Below are positions 7,829 through 16,403 of a DNA stretch of 63,264 bases, one piece after another. The notes beneath the pieces were generated by a model. The model had not been told where the DNA came from, ran no database searches, and worked only from the letters and a program-made list of their open reading frames with translations. Source of the stretch: Paenibacillus cremeus. GTDB lineage: Bacteria; Bacillota; Bacilli; Paenibacillales; NBRC-103111. The translations under genes were made by a program, and so were the position numbers. The stretch is taken from contig NZ_VNJI01000045.1 in the NCBI RefSeq assembly GCF_007786445.1, positions 1 through 63,264 on the forward strand, read 5' to 3'. Each line of letters starts with the position of its first letter. The first letter of the stretch is position 1.

Positions 7829-9030
7829 CGGAGGGCGGAAACAACCAAGCTATGGATAAAGCTTATGATGCTGAGCGGGTGATTGCTCCGGGTGGAACGA
7901 TCGGCGTGCTCGGCGGCGGCCAACTCGGACGGATGCTGGCGCTGGCCGGTCGGGCGATGGGCTATCGTTTCGTGACGCTCGACCCGACGCCGGATGCACC
8001 GTGCGGGCAAGTGGCGGACCAGCAGATTGTTGCCGCGTATCATGATGCGGCGGCGGCGCGGCAGCTGGCGGAGCAGGCGGATGTCATAACGTACGAGTTC
8101 GAGAATGTCGATGCGGAAGTGACCTCGCTGCTGATGGCCGAATCGTACGTGCCGCAGGGCAGCCGGCTGCTTTACACTACGCAGCACCGGCTGCGCGAGA
8201 AGCGCGCGATTGAAGCGGCCGGCGTGAAGGTAGCGCCGTACGCGGAGATCGCAAGCGAGGCTGAGCTGCGCGAAGCGGTGCAGCGGTTCGGCACGCCGTG
8301 CGTGCTGAAGACGGCGACCGGCGGCTACGACGGCAAAGGCCAGTGGGTCATCCGCTCGCTGGATGAGGTGGCCGAAGCCTATGAGACGCTGAGCCGGGCC
8401 AAGACGGAGCTCGTGCTGGAGCAGTTCATCCACTTCGCCAAAGAAATTTCCGTTATCGCGGCGAGAAGCCCTCGAGGCGAAGTGAAGGCATTTCCGGCGG
8501 CGGAGAATGTGCATGTGAACAACATATTGCATCTGTCGATTGTGCCTGCTCGCGCTTCATCGGAGGTGCTGCAGGAAGCCGAGCGGATGGCACTGCGCAT
8601 TGCAGAAGCGCTGGATGTGATCGGCCTGATTGCGGTCGAGATGTTCCTGACAGCGGACGGCGAGCTTTACGTGAACGAGCTGGCGCCAAGGCCGCACAAT
8701 TCGGGGCATTATACTATGGAAGCGTGCCGCACCTCGCAGTTCGAGCAGCATGTGCGGGCGATCTGCAACCTGCCGCTGAGCGATCCCGGGCTGCTCACGC
8801 CGGTCGTCATGGTCAACGTGCTCGGCGAGCATGTAGAGCCGCTGCTGGACTGGATCGTCAAGGCGGAATCCGAGCAGGCGGTGCCGGGCGTAACGGCTAA
8901 GGTGCACTTATATGGCAAGCAAGAAGCCAAAACCGGACGAAAAATGGGCCATGTGAATCTGCTTACCGATTCGGTGGAATCAGCGAACCGGTGGATCGAG
9001 CTTTCGAATATATGGAAGTCAACTAAATAG
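7825..9030 (+). CDS. purK: N5-carboxyaminoimidazole ribonucleotide synthetase PurK
   Basis: ATP-grasp enzyme that carboxylates AIR to N5-CAIR using bicarbonate. Its product is used by PurE. The 401-residue protein has an N-terminal nucleotide-binding start (GTIGVLGGGQLGRMLALAGRAMGY, here in parts), a central ATP-grasp segment (CVLKTATGGYDGKGQ) and NELAPRPHNSGHYT near the C-terminus. About 20 extra residues precede the usual family start; ATG 7825 overlaps the purE stop, and a second ATG in frame (7852) is possible. The GC content is distinctly high across this gene and purE. Confidence 0.96.
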   Translation: MTEGGNNQAMDKAYDAERVIAPGGTIGVLGGGQLGRMLALAGRAMGYRFVTLDPTPDAPCGQVADQQIVAAYHDAAAARQLAEQADVITYEFENVDAEVTSLLMAESYVPQGSRLLYTTQHRLREKRAIEAAGVKVAPYAEIASEAELREAVQRFGTPCVLKTATGGYDGKGQWVIRSLDEVAEAYETLSRAKTELVLEQFIHFAKEISVIAARSPRGEVKAFPAAENVHVNNILHLSIVPARASSEVLQEAERMALRIAEALDVIGLIAVEMFLTADGELYVNELAPRPHNSGHYTMEACRTSQFEQHVRAICNLPLSDPGLLTPVVMVNVLGEHVEPLLDWIVKAESEQAVPGVTAKVHLYGKQEAKTGRKMGHVNLLTDSVESANRWIELSNIWKSTK

Positions 9031-9058
9031 AGAATCGAAATCGGAGGATTGGAAAACC

Positions 9059-10354
9059 ATGATCGATCGTTACACAAGACCCGAGATGGGGCGCATTTGG
9101 ACGGAGGAAAATAAATTCAAGGCTTGGCTGGAAGTGGAGATTTTGTCCTGTGAGGCGTGGGCTGAGCTGGGCGTCATCCCTAAGGCGGATGTAGCGGAGC
9201 TTCGCAAAAATGCCGGCTTCAACATCGACCGCATCTACGAAATCGAGCAGGAAACCCGTCACGATGTGATTGCGTTTACTCGCGCAGTATCGGAAACCGT
9301 AGGTCCAGAGCGGAAATGGGTACACTACGGTCTGACTTCTACTGACGTCGTCGATACGGCGCTCGGCTACTTGATTAAGCAAGCTAATGAAATTATTGAG
9401 CGCGACCTGCTGAACTTTATCGAGATCGTTCGGGAGAAAGCGATTGCCTATAAGGATACGCCGATGATGGGCCGTACGCATGGCGTTCACGCTGAGCCGA
9501 CGACCTTCGGACTCAAAATGGCGCTTTGGCACGAGGAAATGAAACGGAATCTGGAGCGTTTCCGGTTTGCTGCCGATGGCGTTCAGTACGGTAAAATCTC
9601 CGGTGCGGTGGGCACTTACGCGAACATCGACCCGTACGTAGAGCAGTACGTGTGCGAGAAGCTCGGCACGAAGCCGGCGCCAATCTCGACGCAGACGCTG
9701 CAGCGTGACCGTCATGCCGAATACATGGCGACCTTGGCGCTGATCGCTACGTCGCTCGATAAGTTCGCAACTGAAATTCGCGCGCTGCAAAAGAGCGAGT
9801 TCCGCGAGGTGGAAGAAGCGTTCGCGAAGGGGCAGAAGGGCTCCTCGGCGATGCCGCACAAGCGCAATCCGATCGGCTGCGAGAGCATCTCGGGTCTGGC
9901 GCGCGTCATTCGCGGTCATATGGTGTCCGCGTACGAGAACGTGACGCTGTGGCATGAGCGCGACATTTCGCATTCCTCGGTGGAGCGGATCATTTTGCCG
10001 GATGCGACGATTTTACTGAACTATATGCTGAACCGTTTGGGCAACATTATCAAGAACTTGACCGTGTTCCCTGAAAATATGAAGCGCAACATGCGAAGCA
10101 CCTACGATGTGCCGTTCTCCGGCCGCGTCATGACGAAGCTGATCGACAAGGGCTTCAGCCGCGAGCAAGCTTACGACACGGTACAGCCGCGTGCGATGCA
10201 GGCGTGGGAAGAGCAGCGCTCCTTCCGCGAGATCGTGGAAGCGACACCGGAAATTCGCGAGCATCTGTCGGCAGAAGAAATCGAGGATGCATTTAATCCG
10301 AGCTGGCATTTGAAGCATGTAGATACGATTTTCAAACATTTAGGCTTGAGCTAG
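9059..10354 (+). CDS. purB: Adenylosuccinate lyase
   Basis: Splits SAICAR to AICAR and adenylosuccinate to AMP, so it serves both the common path and the AMP branch. The 431-residue protein has the fumarase/aspartase superfamily signature GSSAMPHKRNPI, plus TSTDVVDTA and MGRTHGVHAEPTTFG, which carry catalytic Ser and His residues. The start ATG 9059 is preceded by GGAGG. It lies 28 nt after purK in the B. subtilis order. Confidence 0.97.
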   Translation: MIDRYTRPEMGRIWTEENKFKAWLEVEILSCEAWAELGVIPKADVAELRKNAGFNIDRIYEIEQETRHDVIAFTRAVSETVGPERKWVHYGLTSTDVVDTALGYLIKQANEIIERDLLNFIEIVREKAIAYKDTPMMGRTHGVHAEPTTFGLKMALWHEEMKRNLERFRFAADGVQYGKISGAVGTYANIDPYVEQYVCEKLGTKPAPISTQTLQRDRHAEYMATLALIATSLDKFATEIRALQKSEFREVEEAFAKGQKGSSAMPHKRNPIGCESISGLARVIRGHMVSAYENVTLWHERDISHSSVERIILPDATILLNYMLNRLGNIIKNLTVFPENMKRNMRSTYDVPFSGRVMTKLIDKGFSREQAYDTVQPRAMQAWEEQRSFREIVEATPEIREHLSAEEIEDAFNPSWHLKHVDTIFKHLGLS

Positions 10355-10416
10355 GTTGTAATGGATAGCGGATCTAAGCTTACGATTATAACCCATCGGG
10401 AGAGGATGAGCGGAGC

Positions 10417-11313
10417 ATGAATAAGGAATCGGTTGGGGTAGCGATTTCAAGTGCGGAGCCGTATGTAAAAGCACCGCTGTTATATAAAGGGAAGGTCCGG
10501 GAGCTGTATGATCTCGGTGAGCATTTCTTAATCGCGGTCACCGACCGCATCTCCGCTTTTGACTGGGTGCTGAGCCCGGCGGTGCCGGACAAGGGGAACG
10601 TGCTCAACTCCTTGAGCAAGTTCTGGTTCGACCAGACGGCGGAGATTCAGCCGAACCACGTGGTGCACGCGGATGTCGAGCAGCTCGGCGAGCTGATCAC
10701 GGACCGTGAGATCATGAAGGACCGCTTCATGGTGACGAAGAAGGCGCAGCGGATCGACATCGAGTGTGTCGTACGCGGCTACATTACCGGCGGCGGCTGG
10801 CGGCAGTATCAGAAGACGGGCCAAGTGAACGGCCATACGCTTCCTCAGGGGCTGCGCAAGAACGATCGCCTGGAGACACCTCTTTTCACACCGGCAGCCA
10901 AAAACGACGTCGGACACGACGAGGATATTTCGATCGAGCGGATGAAAGAGCTGGTCGGCGCAGAGCTGACGGAGCAGCTGCAGGAAAAAAGCATCCGGCT
11001 GTACGAGTTTGCCCGGGCATTCTGCGAGGAGCGGGGCATCATTTTGGCGGACACGAAGTTTGAGTTTGGTCTGATTGACGGGGAAATCATCCTGATTGAT
11101 GAGATTTTCACGCCGGACTCCTCTCGCTTCTGGGCCAAAGAAAACTACGCGCTCGACATCGAGATCGACAGCATGGACAAAGAGCCGGTACGGACGTACT
11201 TGTCCGGTACGGATTGGGATAAAGACAGTGAGCCGGATCCGCTTCCGGCAGACGTTGTTGCAGAGACTTCGCGGCGGTACCGCGATATTTATAACCGGCT
11301 GGTGCTGGGCTAG
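10417..11313 (+). CDS. purC: Phosphoribosylaminoimidazole-succinocarboxamide synthase (SAICAR synthetase)
   Basis: Joins CAIR and aspartate with ATP to give SAICAR. The 298-residue protein has the family features LLYKGKVRELYD near the N-terminus, ECVVRGYITGGGWRQY in the middle and LADTKFEFG followed by DEIFTPDSSRFW in the C-terminal half. At about 298 residues it is closer to the longer (yeast-like) PurC form than to the roughly 240-residue Bacillus protein; it carries a C-terminal extension. ATG 10417 follows an AGAGGATGAGCGG region. The 62-nt gap to purB holds nothing distinctive. Confidence 0.95.
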   Translation: MNKESVGVAISSAEPYVKAPLLYKGKVRELYDLGEHFLIAVTDRISAFDWVLSPAVPDKGNVLNSLSKFWFDQTAEIQPNHVVHADVEQLGELITDREIMKDRFMVTKKAQRIDIECVVRGYITGGGWRQYQKTGQVNGHTLPQGLRKNDRLETPLFTPAAKNDVGHDEDISIERMKELVGAELTEQLQEKSIRLYEFARAFCEERGIILADTKFEFGLIDGEIILIDEIFTPDSSRFWAKENYALDIEIDSMDKEPVRTYLSGTDWDKDSEPDPLPADVVAETSRRYRDIYNRLVLG

Positions 11314-11404
11314 GCTAGGCAGCAGGCTGATATTCGCCTTCATAAATCGTGATTTGTCATAGACAGGAACCCTACTTTTATTGTCCGAAGGAGACATGAT
11401 TCTA

Positions 11405-11653
11405 ATGTTAAAAGCGACCGTTTACGTTACGATCAAGCAAAGCGTGCTGGATGTCCAAGGAACCGCCGTACAAGGCGCGCTCCACTCGATGGGATTTGAT
11501 GAAGTGGAGAAGGTGCGGATTGGTAAGTATCTGGAAGTAGAGCTGGACACCAGCGACCGTGGCGTGGCGGAAGAGCGCGTAAAGGCGATGTGCGAGAAGC
11601 TGCTTGCAAACACCGTCATCGAAGATTACCGTTTCGAGCTTCGTGCTGAATAG
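11405..11653 (+). CDS. purS: Phosphoribosylformylglycinamidine synthase subunit PurS
   Basis: Small subunit (82 residues) of the three-part FGAM synthase. It bridges PurQ and the small form of PurL. It begins MLKATVYVTIKQSVLDVQG, the typical opening. ATG 11405 lies 11 nt after AAGGAG; ATG 11396 would sit only 2 nt from it. The 68 nt between purC and AAGGAG hold no clear feature. Its presence with a separate PurQ and a 749-residue PurL confirms the Gram-positive/archaeal type of complex. Confidence 0.95.
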   Translation: MLKATVYVTIKQSVLDVQGTAVQGALHSMGFDEVEKVRIGKYLEVELDTSDRGVAEERVKAMCEKLLANTVIEDYRFELRAE

Positions 11654-11700
11654 TGGATTTTTTAAAAGAAGGACAACTACGCGGAAAAGAGGACGAAACG

Positions 11701-12396
11701 ATGAATTTTGCGGTACTGGTGTTTCCCGGCTCCAACTGTGACATCGACTGCTACAAAGCGGTAGAGGATACGATCGGACAGCCAGTGGATTACGTGTGGC
11801 ATACAGAAACGGATCTGTCGAAATATGATGCAATTTTGGTTCCAGGGGGCTTCTCCTATGGCGACTACCTGCGCTGCGGTGCGATTGCCCGTTTTGCTCC
11901 AGTTATGGGGGCGCTGGTAAAGGCTGCAGAGGAAGGCAAGTACATTCTGGGGATCTGCAACGGGTTCCAAATCTTGACGGAAGCGGGATTGCTGCCGGGC
12001 GCGCTGATGCGTAACCAATCGCTGAAGTTCCGCTGTCATCAGGCACTGCTCCAGGTGGAGAATACGAACACGCCTTTTACATCGGACTATCAAGAAGGCG
12101 AAATCATCAGCATTCCAATCGCGCATGGCGAAGGCAACTACTACTGCGACGAGGCGACGCTGGCGGAACTGAAAGCGAACAATCAAGTCGTGTTCCGCTA
12201 TAAAGCAGGCAACAATCCGAACGGATCGCTCGACGATATCGCAGGAGTATGTAACAAGGCCGGCAACGTGGTGGGCATGATGCCGCATCCGGAGCGGGCG
12301 ATTAGCGAGCTGCTTGGCTCAGCGGACGGCAAGCGGATGTTTACATCGATTTTGAGCACTTGGAGGGAAAAACATGGCGCAGCAGCTATCGGTTAA
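11701..12396 (+). CDS. purQ: Phosphoribosylformylglycinamidine synthase subunit PurQ (glutaminase)
   Basis: Class I glutamine amidotransferase that releases ammonia for PurL. The 231-residue protein has the nucleophile Cys in GICNGFQ, with MPHPERA carrying the catalytic His near the end, and an N-terminal MNFAVLVFPGSNCD. ATG 11701 is 7 nt after AGAGGA; an in-frame ATG further upstream lacks a binding site. The 3' end overlaps purL by 23 nt, so translation of the two subunits is probably linked. Confidence 0.96.
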   Translation: MNFAVLVFPGSNCDIDCYKAVEDTIGQPVDYVWHTETDLSKYDAILVPGGFSYGDYLRCGAIARFAPVMGALVKAAEEGKYILGICNGFQILTEAGLLPGALMRNQSLKFRCHQALLQVENTNTPFTSDYQEGEIISIPIAHGEGNYYCDEATLAELKANNQVVFRYKAGNNPNGSLDDIAGVCNKAGNVVGMMPHPERAISELLGSADGKRMFTSILSTWREKHGAAAIG

Positions 12397-14623
12397 GGAG
12401 CCTACGGCAGAGCAAATATCGGAGCAACGAATCTACAAACAGTTCGGCGTAACGGACGACGAATATCAGAAGGTATGCGGGTTTCTGGGCCGCAAGCCGA
12501 ATTACGTCGAGATCGGCGTATTCAGCGTCATGTGGTCGGAGCACTGCTCTTATAAAAATTCCAAGGTTGTCCTGCGCAAATTCCCTACCAGCGGCCCTCG
12601 CGTTCTGATGGGTCCGGGCGAAGGCGCTGGGATCGTCGATATCGGCGATAATCAAGCCGTTGTATTCAAAATTGAAAGCCATAACCATCCATCGGCTGTC
12701 GAGCCTTTCCAAGGCGCAGCTACAGGTGTAGGCGGCATTATTCGTGACATTTTCTCCATGGGCGCTCGTCCGGTAGCGGTTCTCAACTCGCTGCGCTTCG
12801 GCCGTCTGGAGAGTGATCGCGTCAAATATTTGTTCGAGCACGTGGTATCCGGTATTGCCGGCTATGGCAACTGTATCGGGATTCCGACGGTTGGCGGCGA
12901 GGTTATGTTCGACGAGAGCTATGAAGGCAACCCGCTCGTTAACGCGATGTGCGTCGGTCTGATCGACCACGACAAGATTCAAAAAGGGGTAGCCAAAGGC
13001 GTAGGCAACCCGGTGTTCTATGTCGGTCCGGCGACCGGACGCGACGGGATTCACGGCGCGACATTCGCGTCGGAGGATTTGTCCGAGGCTTCGGAAGCGA
13101 AGCGTTCGGCGGTGCAAGTGGGCGATCCGTTCATGGAGAAGCTCGTATTGGAAGCGTGCCTCGAGCTGATCAATTCGGGCATCGTTGTCGGTATTCAGGA
13201 CATGGGAGCCGCAGGCCTCACATGCTCCAGTGCTGAAATGGCGAGCAAAGCCGGTAACGGTATGGAGCTGTATTTGGACGAAGTGCCGCAGCGTGAAGAA
13301 GGCATGACGCCGTACGAAATGATGCTGTCGGAATCTCAGGAGCGCATGCTGTTCGTGGTGAAGCCGGAACATGAGGCGCAGGCTAAGGCGATTTTCGAGC
13401 GTTGGGGTCTCCACTGCGCGAAGGTTGGTAAAGTAACCGACGATGGCAATCTGAAGCTGTACCACAAAGGCGAGCTGGTCGGAGACATGCCGGTCACGGC
13501 GCTGGTTGACGAGTGCCCGATGTACCATAAGCCTTCGGCGGTTCCCGCTTATTACGAGGCCAACGGCAAGATTGATACGCTGCGCTATGCGGAAGTAACG
13601 GATCTGAACGATGCGCTGAAAAAGGTGCTGGCTTCCCCAACCGTGGCAAGCAAAGAGTGGATCTATAACCAATATGACTATATGGTTCGCACCAGCACAG
13701 CGGTTCAGCCTGGCTCGGATGCAGCGGTGGTCACGATTCGCGGCTCCCGCAAGGCACTGTCGATGTCGACGGATTGTAACGGACGCTTCGTGTATCTGGA
13801 TCCGGAAGTGGGCGGCATGATCGCCGTAGCGGAAGCCGCGCGCAACAATGTGTGCTCCGGTGCCGAGCCGCTGGCTATCACGGACAACCTGAACTTCGGC
13901 AGTCCGGAGAAGCCGGAAATTTTCTGGCAGCTGGAAAAATCGGTCGACGGCATGGCGGAAGCGTGCCGCAAGCTGAACACGCCGGTTATCGGCGGGAATG
14001 TCAGCTTGTACAATGAGAACTCCAAAGGCGCGATCTATCCTACGCCGGTTGTCGGCATGGTCGGCTTGGTGCACGATACGGATCACATTACGACACAAGG
14101 CTTTAAGAAGGAAGGCGACGTCATCCTGCTGCTCGGCGACACGAAGGCGGAGCTTGGCGGCAGCGAGTTCCAATACGTCGTGCATGGCGTGACGGAAGGC
14201 CGTCCACCACAAATCGATCTGGATGTGGAGCAAAAGCTGCTCAGCACCGTTCTGACGGCGATTCAGCAAGGGCTTGTGGCTTCCGCGCATGACCTCTCCG
14301 AGGGTGGTCTTGCCGCTGCTCTGGCGGAGAGCTGCATCAGCGGCCGCGTCGGCGCGAAGGTGGATTTTGAAGCGGCTGGCTTGCGTAACGACGTTGCTCT
14401 GTTCAGCGAAAGCCAATCCCGGATTCTGCTGAGTGCAACTCCAGAGAAGGCCGAAGCTCTGAAGCAGCATATCGCTGCCCAAGGCGTGCCGGTTCAAGTG
14501 CTGGGTACGGTTGGCGGAGACGTTCTAAGCGTTGGGGTGAATGGTACGGCGTCGGTAATTGAAGCATCTGTAGCTCAGCTAGAACAAGTCTGGAAGGATG
14601 CGATTCCATGTCTGATGCAGTAA
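12374..14623 (+). CDS. purL: Phosphoribosylformylglycinamidine synthase subunit PurL
   Basis: ATP-dependent catalytic subunit that turns FGAR into FGAM with ammonia from PurQ. At 749 residues it is the small form that needs PurS and PurQ. Landmarks are VMWSEHCSYKNSK, KIESHNHPSAVEPFQGAATG, and a second-repeat ALSMSTDCNGRFVYLDP, reflecting the internal duplication of the family. ATG 12374 follows GGAGGG. It overlaps purQ upstream and purF by 16 nt downstream, so the block purQ-purL-purF is tightly coupled. A long antisense open frame (12386-14497) is a codon-bias shadow. Confidence 0.97.
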   Translation: MAQQLSVKEPTAEQISEQRIYKQFGVTDDEYQKVCGFLGRKPNYVEIGVFSVMWSEHCSYKNSKVVLRKFPTSGPRVLMGPGEGAGIVDIGDNQAVVFKIESHNHPSAVEPFQGAATGVGGIIRDIFSMGARPVAVLNSLRFGRLESDRVKYLFEHVVSGIAGYGNCIGIPTVGGEVMFDESYEGNPLVNAMCVGLIDHDKIQKGVAKGVGNPVFYVGPATGRDGIHGATFASEDLSEASEAKRSAVQVGDPFMEKLVLEACLELINSGIVVGIQDMGAAGLTCSSAEMASKAGNGMELYLDEVPQREEGMTPYEMMLSESQERMLFVVKPEHEAQAKAIFERWGLHCAKVGKVTDDGNLKLYHKGELVGDMPVTALVDECPMYHKPSAVPAYYEANGKIDTLRYAEVTDLNDALKKVLASPTVASKEWIYNQYDYMVRTSTAVQPGSDAAVVTIRGSRKALSMSTDCNGRFVYLDPEVGGMIAVAEAARNNVCSGAEPLAITDNLNFGSPEKPEIFWQLEKSVDGMAEACRKLNTPVIGGNVSLYNENSKGAIYPTPVVGMVGLVHDTDHITTQGFKKEGDVILLLGDTKAELGGSEFQYVVHGVTEGRPPQIDLDVEQKLLSTVLTAIQQGLVASAHDLSEGGLAAALAESCISGRVGAKVDFEAAGLRNDVALFSESQSRILLSATPEKAEALKQHIAAQGVPVQVLGTVGGDVLSVGVNGTASVIEASVAQLEQVWKDAIPCLMQ

Positions 14624-16119
14624 AAGTCGGCGGACGTGTGAACAAGGAAGATCAGGCTCCGAAGCTGTGGACCGGAGATTTTTATAACGAAGGCGTGAAT
14701 GCGCATGACGGCTTGTTCGACAAGCTGGGCGAGGAATGCGGGGTGTTCGGGGTGTTCGGTCACTCCGAAGCCGCTTCGCTCTCCTACTATGGGCTGCACG
14801 CCCTCCAGCATCGCGGACAAGAAAGCGCAGGCATCTGTGTCGCGGACGGCGAGTCGTTCAAGTACCACCGCGGCATGGGTCTGGTGAAAGAAGTATTCAA
14901 CAACGACAACCTGGGCACGATGATCGGCGCGAACGCGATTGGGCACGTGCGGTATTCGACCTCCGGGGAGAGCAAGCTGGCTAATGCTCAGCCTCTCGTG
15001 TTCAAATACCGTGAGGGTGATCTCGCGATTGCCACCAACGGCAACCTGACCAATGCTCCGGATATTAAGCGGGAGCTGGAAAAGCAGGGCTCGATCTTTC
15101 AAACGACGAGCGATACGGAAGTTGTAGCGCATTTGATCGCTCGCTCCAAGCACGATGATATCGTCCTCGCGGTGAAGGAAGCGCTGCTGAAGATTGAGGG
15201 CGCGTATGCGTTTATGTTTTTGACTAAAGATAAGCTGATCGCTGCGCGTGACCCGTACGGACTGCGTCCGTTCGTGATGGGACGCCTTGGCACGGCTTGG
15301 CTGTTCGCCTCCGAGTCCTGTGCGTTCGATGCAGTCGGTGGCACGTACTACCGTGATGTCGAGCCGGGCGAGTTGCTAGTGCTCGATATGAAGACCGGCA
15401 TGAAGGAGGATCGGTTTTCTCCGATCAAGCAGCGTGCGATTTGCGCGATGGAGTATATCTACTTCGCGCGTCCGGACAGCGATATCGATGAAGTGAACAT
15501 CCACTCCGCGCGCAAGCGGATGGGCCGTCAGCTCGCAATGGAAGCGTTCGTCGATGCCGATGTGGTGACCGGCGTGCCGGATTCCAGTATCTCCGCAGCG
15601 ATCGGGTTTGCGGAGCAAACGGGCATCCCTTACGAGCTCGGGCTGATCAAGAACCGCTACACCGGCCGGACGTTCATCCAGCCGAGCCAAGAGCTGCGTG
15701 AGCAGGGCGTGAAAATGAAGCTGTCCGCGGTGCGCAGCATCGTAGCTGGCAAGCGCGTCGTCATGATCGACGACTCGATCGTGCGCGGCACGACCTCGCT
15801 GCGCATCGTGAATATGCTGCGCGAAGCAGGAGCGACTGAAGTGCATGTGCGCATCAGCTCTCCGCCGTTCGCCAACCCTTGCTTCTACGGCATCGACACG
15901 CCGGACCGCAAGGAGCTGATCGCGGCGAACAAGTCGATCGAGGAAATCCGGCAGGCGATCAACGCCGACTCCTTGCACTTCCTGAGCAAGGACGGCCTGT
16001 TGTCCGCGATCGGACGTCAGAGCAACGAGCCTAGCCGCGGATACTGCACCGCCTGTTTCGACAACCGCTACCCAACGCCGCTTCCGGAGGATGCGAAGGT
16101 AGGCTGCGGTTGCGATTAA
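14608..16119 (+). CDS. purF: Amidophosphoribosyltransferase
   Basis: Committed first step: moves an amide from glutamine to PRPP to give phosphoribosylamine. The 503-residue protein has the N-terminal Ntn nucleophile at Cys44 (GEECGVFGVFG), implying removal of a 43-residue propeptide. The PRPP site is VVMIDDSIVRGTTS. Cysteines at ICAMEYIYFA, NPCFYG and GYCTAC match the ligands of the oxygen-sensitive [4Fe-4S] cluster of the B. subtilis enzyme. The start at 14608 overlaps purL; a shorter start is possible. The stop codon lies at the edge of a strong hairpin (16116-16138). Confidence 0.96.
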   Translation: MSDAVKVGGRVNKEDQAPKLWTGDFYNEGVNAHDGLFDKLGEECGVFGVFGHSEAASLSYYGLHALQHRGQESAGICVADGESFKYHRGMGLVKEVFNNDNLGTMIGANAIGHVRYSTSGESKLANAQPLVFKYREGDLAIATNGNLTNAPDIKRELEKQGSIFQTTSDTEVVAHLIARSKHDDIVLAVKEALLKIEGAYAFMFLTKDKLIAARDPYGLRPFVMGRLGTAWLFASESCAFDAVGGTYYRDVEPGELLVLDMKTGMKEDRFSPIKQRAICAMEYIYFARPDSDIDEVNIHSARKRMGRQLAMEAFVDADVVTGVPDSSISAAIGFAEQTGIPYELGLIKNRYTGRTFIQPSQELREQGVKMKLSAVRSIVAGKRVVMIDDSIVRGTTSLRIVNMLREAGATEVHVRISSPPFANPCFYGIDTPDRKELIAANKSIEEIRQAINADSLHFLSKDGLLSAIGRQSNEPSRGYCTACFDNRYPTPLPEDAKVGCGCD

Positions 16120-16179
16120 CGATGTGAACCATCGTTAACATTAATAAATTTATATGGCGGTCGAAGCGAAGCGACCGCC
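16116..16179 (+). other. Two hairpins at the purF 3' end
   Basis: A perfect 9-bp stem, TTAACGATG / CATCGTTAA with a 5-nt loop, begins within the purF stop region. GGCGGTCG / CGACCGCC (8 bp, loop 8) follows at 16156-16179. Neither has a T-run, so they look like processing or stability elements rather than terminators. Confidence 0.6.
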
Positions 16180-16240
16180 TTCCTATTCTCAAGCGCAGGT
16201 TTATGCGAGTGAAATTTTTTATCTGGAGCCTGAAGGCGGA

Positions 16241-16355
16241 GGGTCGTGTGCTTGACGGAGAGTTTACGTGCCGCCTTTGAAAACGGGTTCTTACCGCTAA
16301 ACAAGATATAGAGAACCCGTTTTCAAGAGCGGCCGGAGTCAAGCAGCACGAGCCC
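16241..16355 (+). other. Long structured element between purF and purM
   Basis: A 115-nt imperfect palindrome. The outer helix pairs GGGTCGTGTGCTTGAC (16241-16256) with 16338-16355, with two single-base bulges. An asymmetric internal loop (13 nt against 4 nt) follows. The inner helix pairs 16270-16291 with 16312-16333: 22 bp with one 2-nt mismatch, including a perfect 13-bp GAAAACGGGTTCT arm. The apical loop is 20 nt. No T-run follows, and the purM ribosome binding site begins about 35 nt later. It could be an intercistronic RNA structure or a small mobile palindrome. Confidence 0.75.
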
Positions 16356-16403
16356 GGAGACGGAGAATGGCGAAGAGAAGTAACATTTTAGGAGGAAAAC
16401 CAA

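Noticed and set aside
12386..14497. 703-codon open frame antisense to purL
   Set aside because: It lies wholly inside purL on the other strand, has no ribosome binding site and a composition (many Arg, His, Ala) typical of reverse-frame shadows of GC-rich coding sequence.
16241..16355. ZTP (pfl) riboswitch before purM
   Set aside because: GGGTCGTG looked similar to one conserved block, but the second block and pseudoknot sequence are missing, and the element is instead a long symmetrical palindrome.
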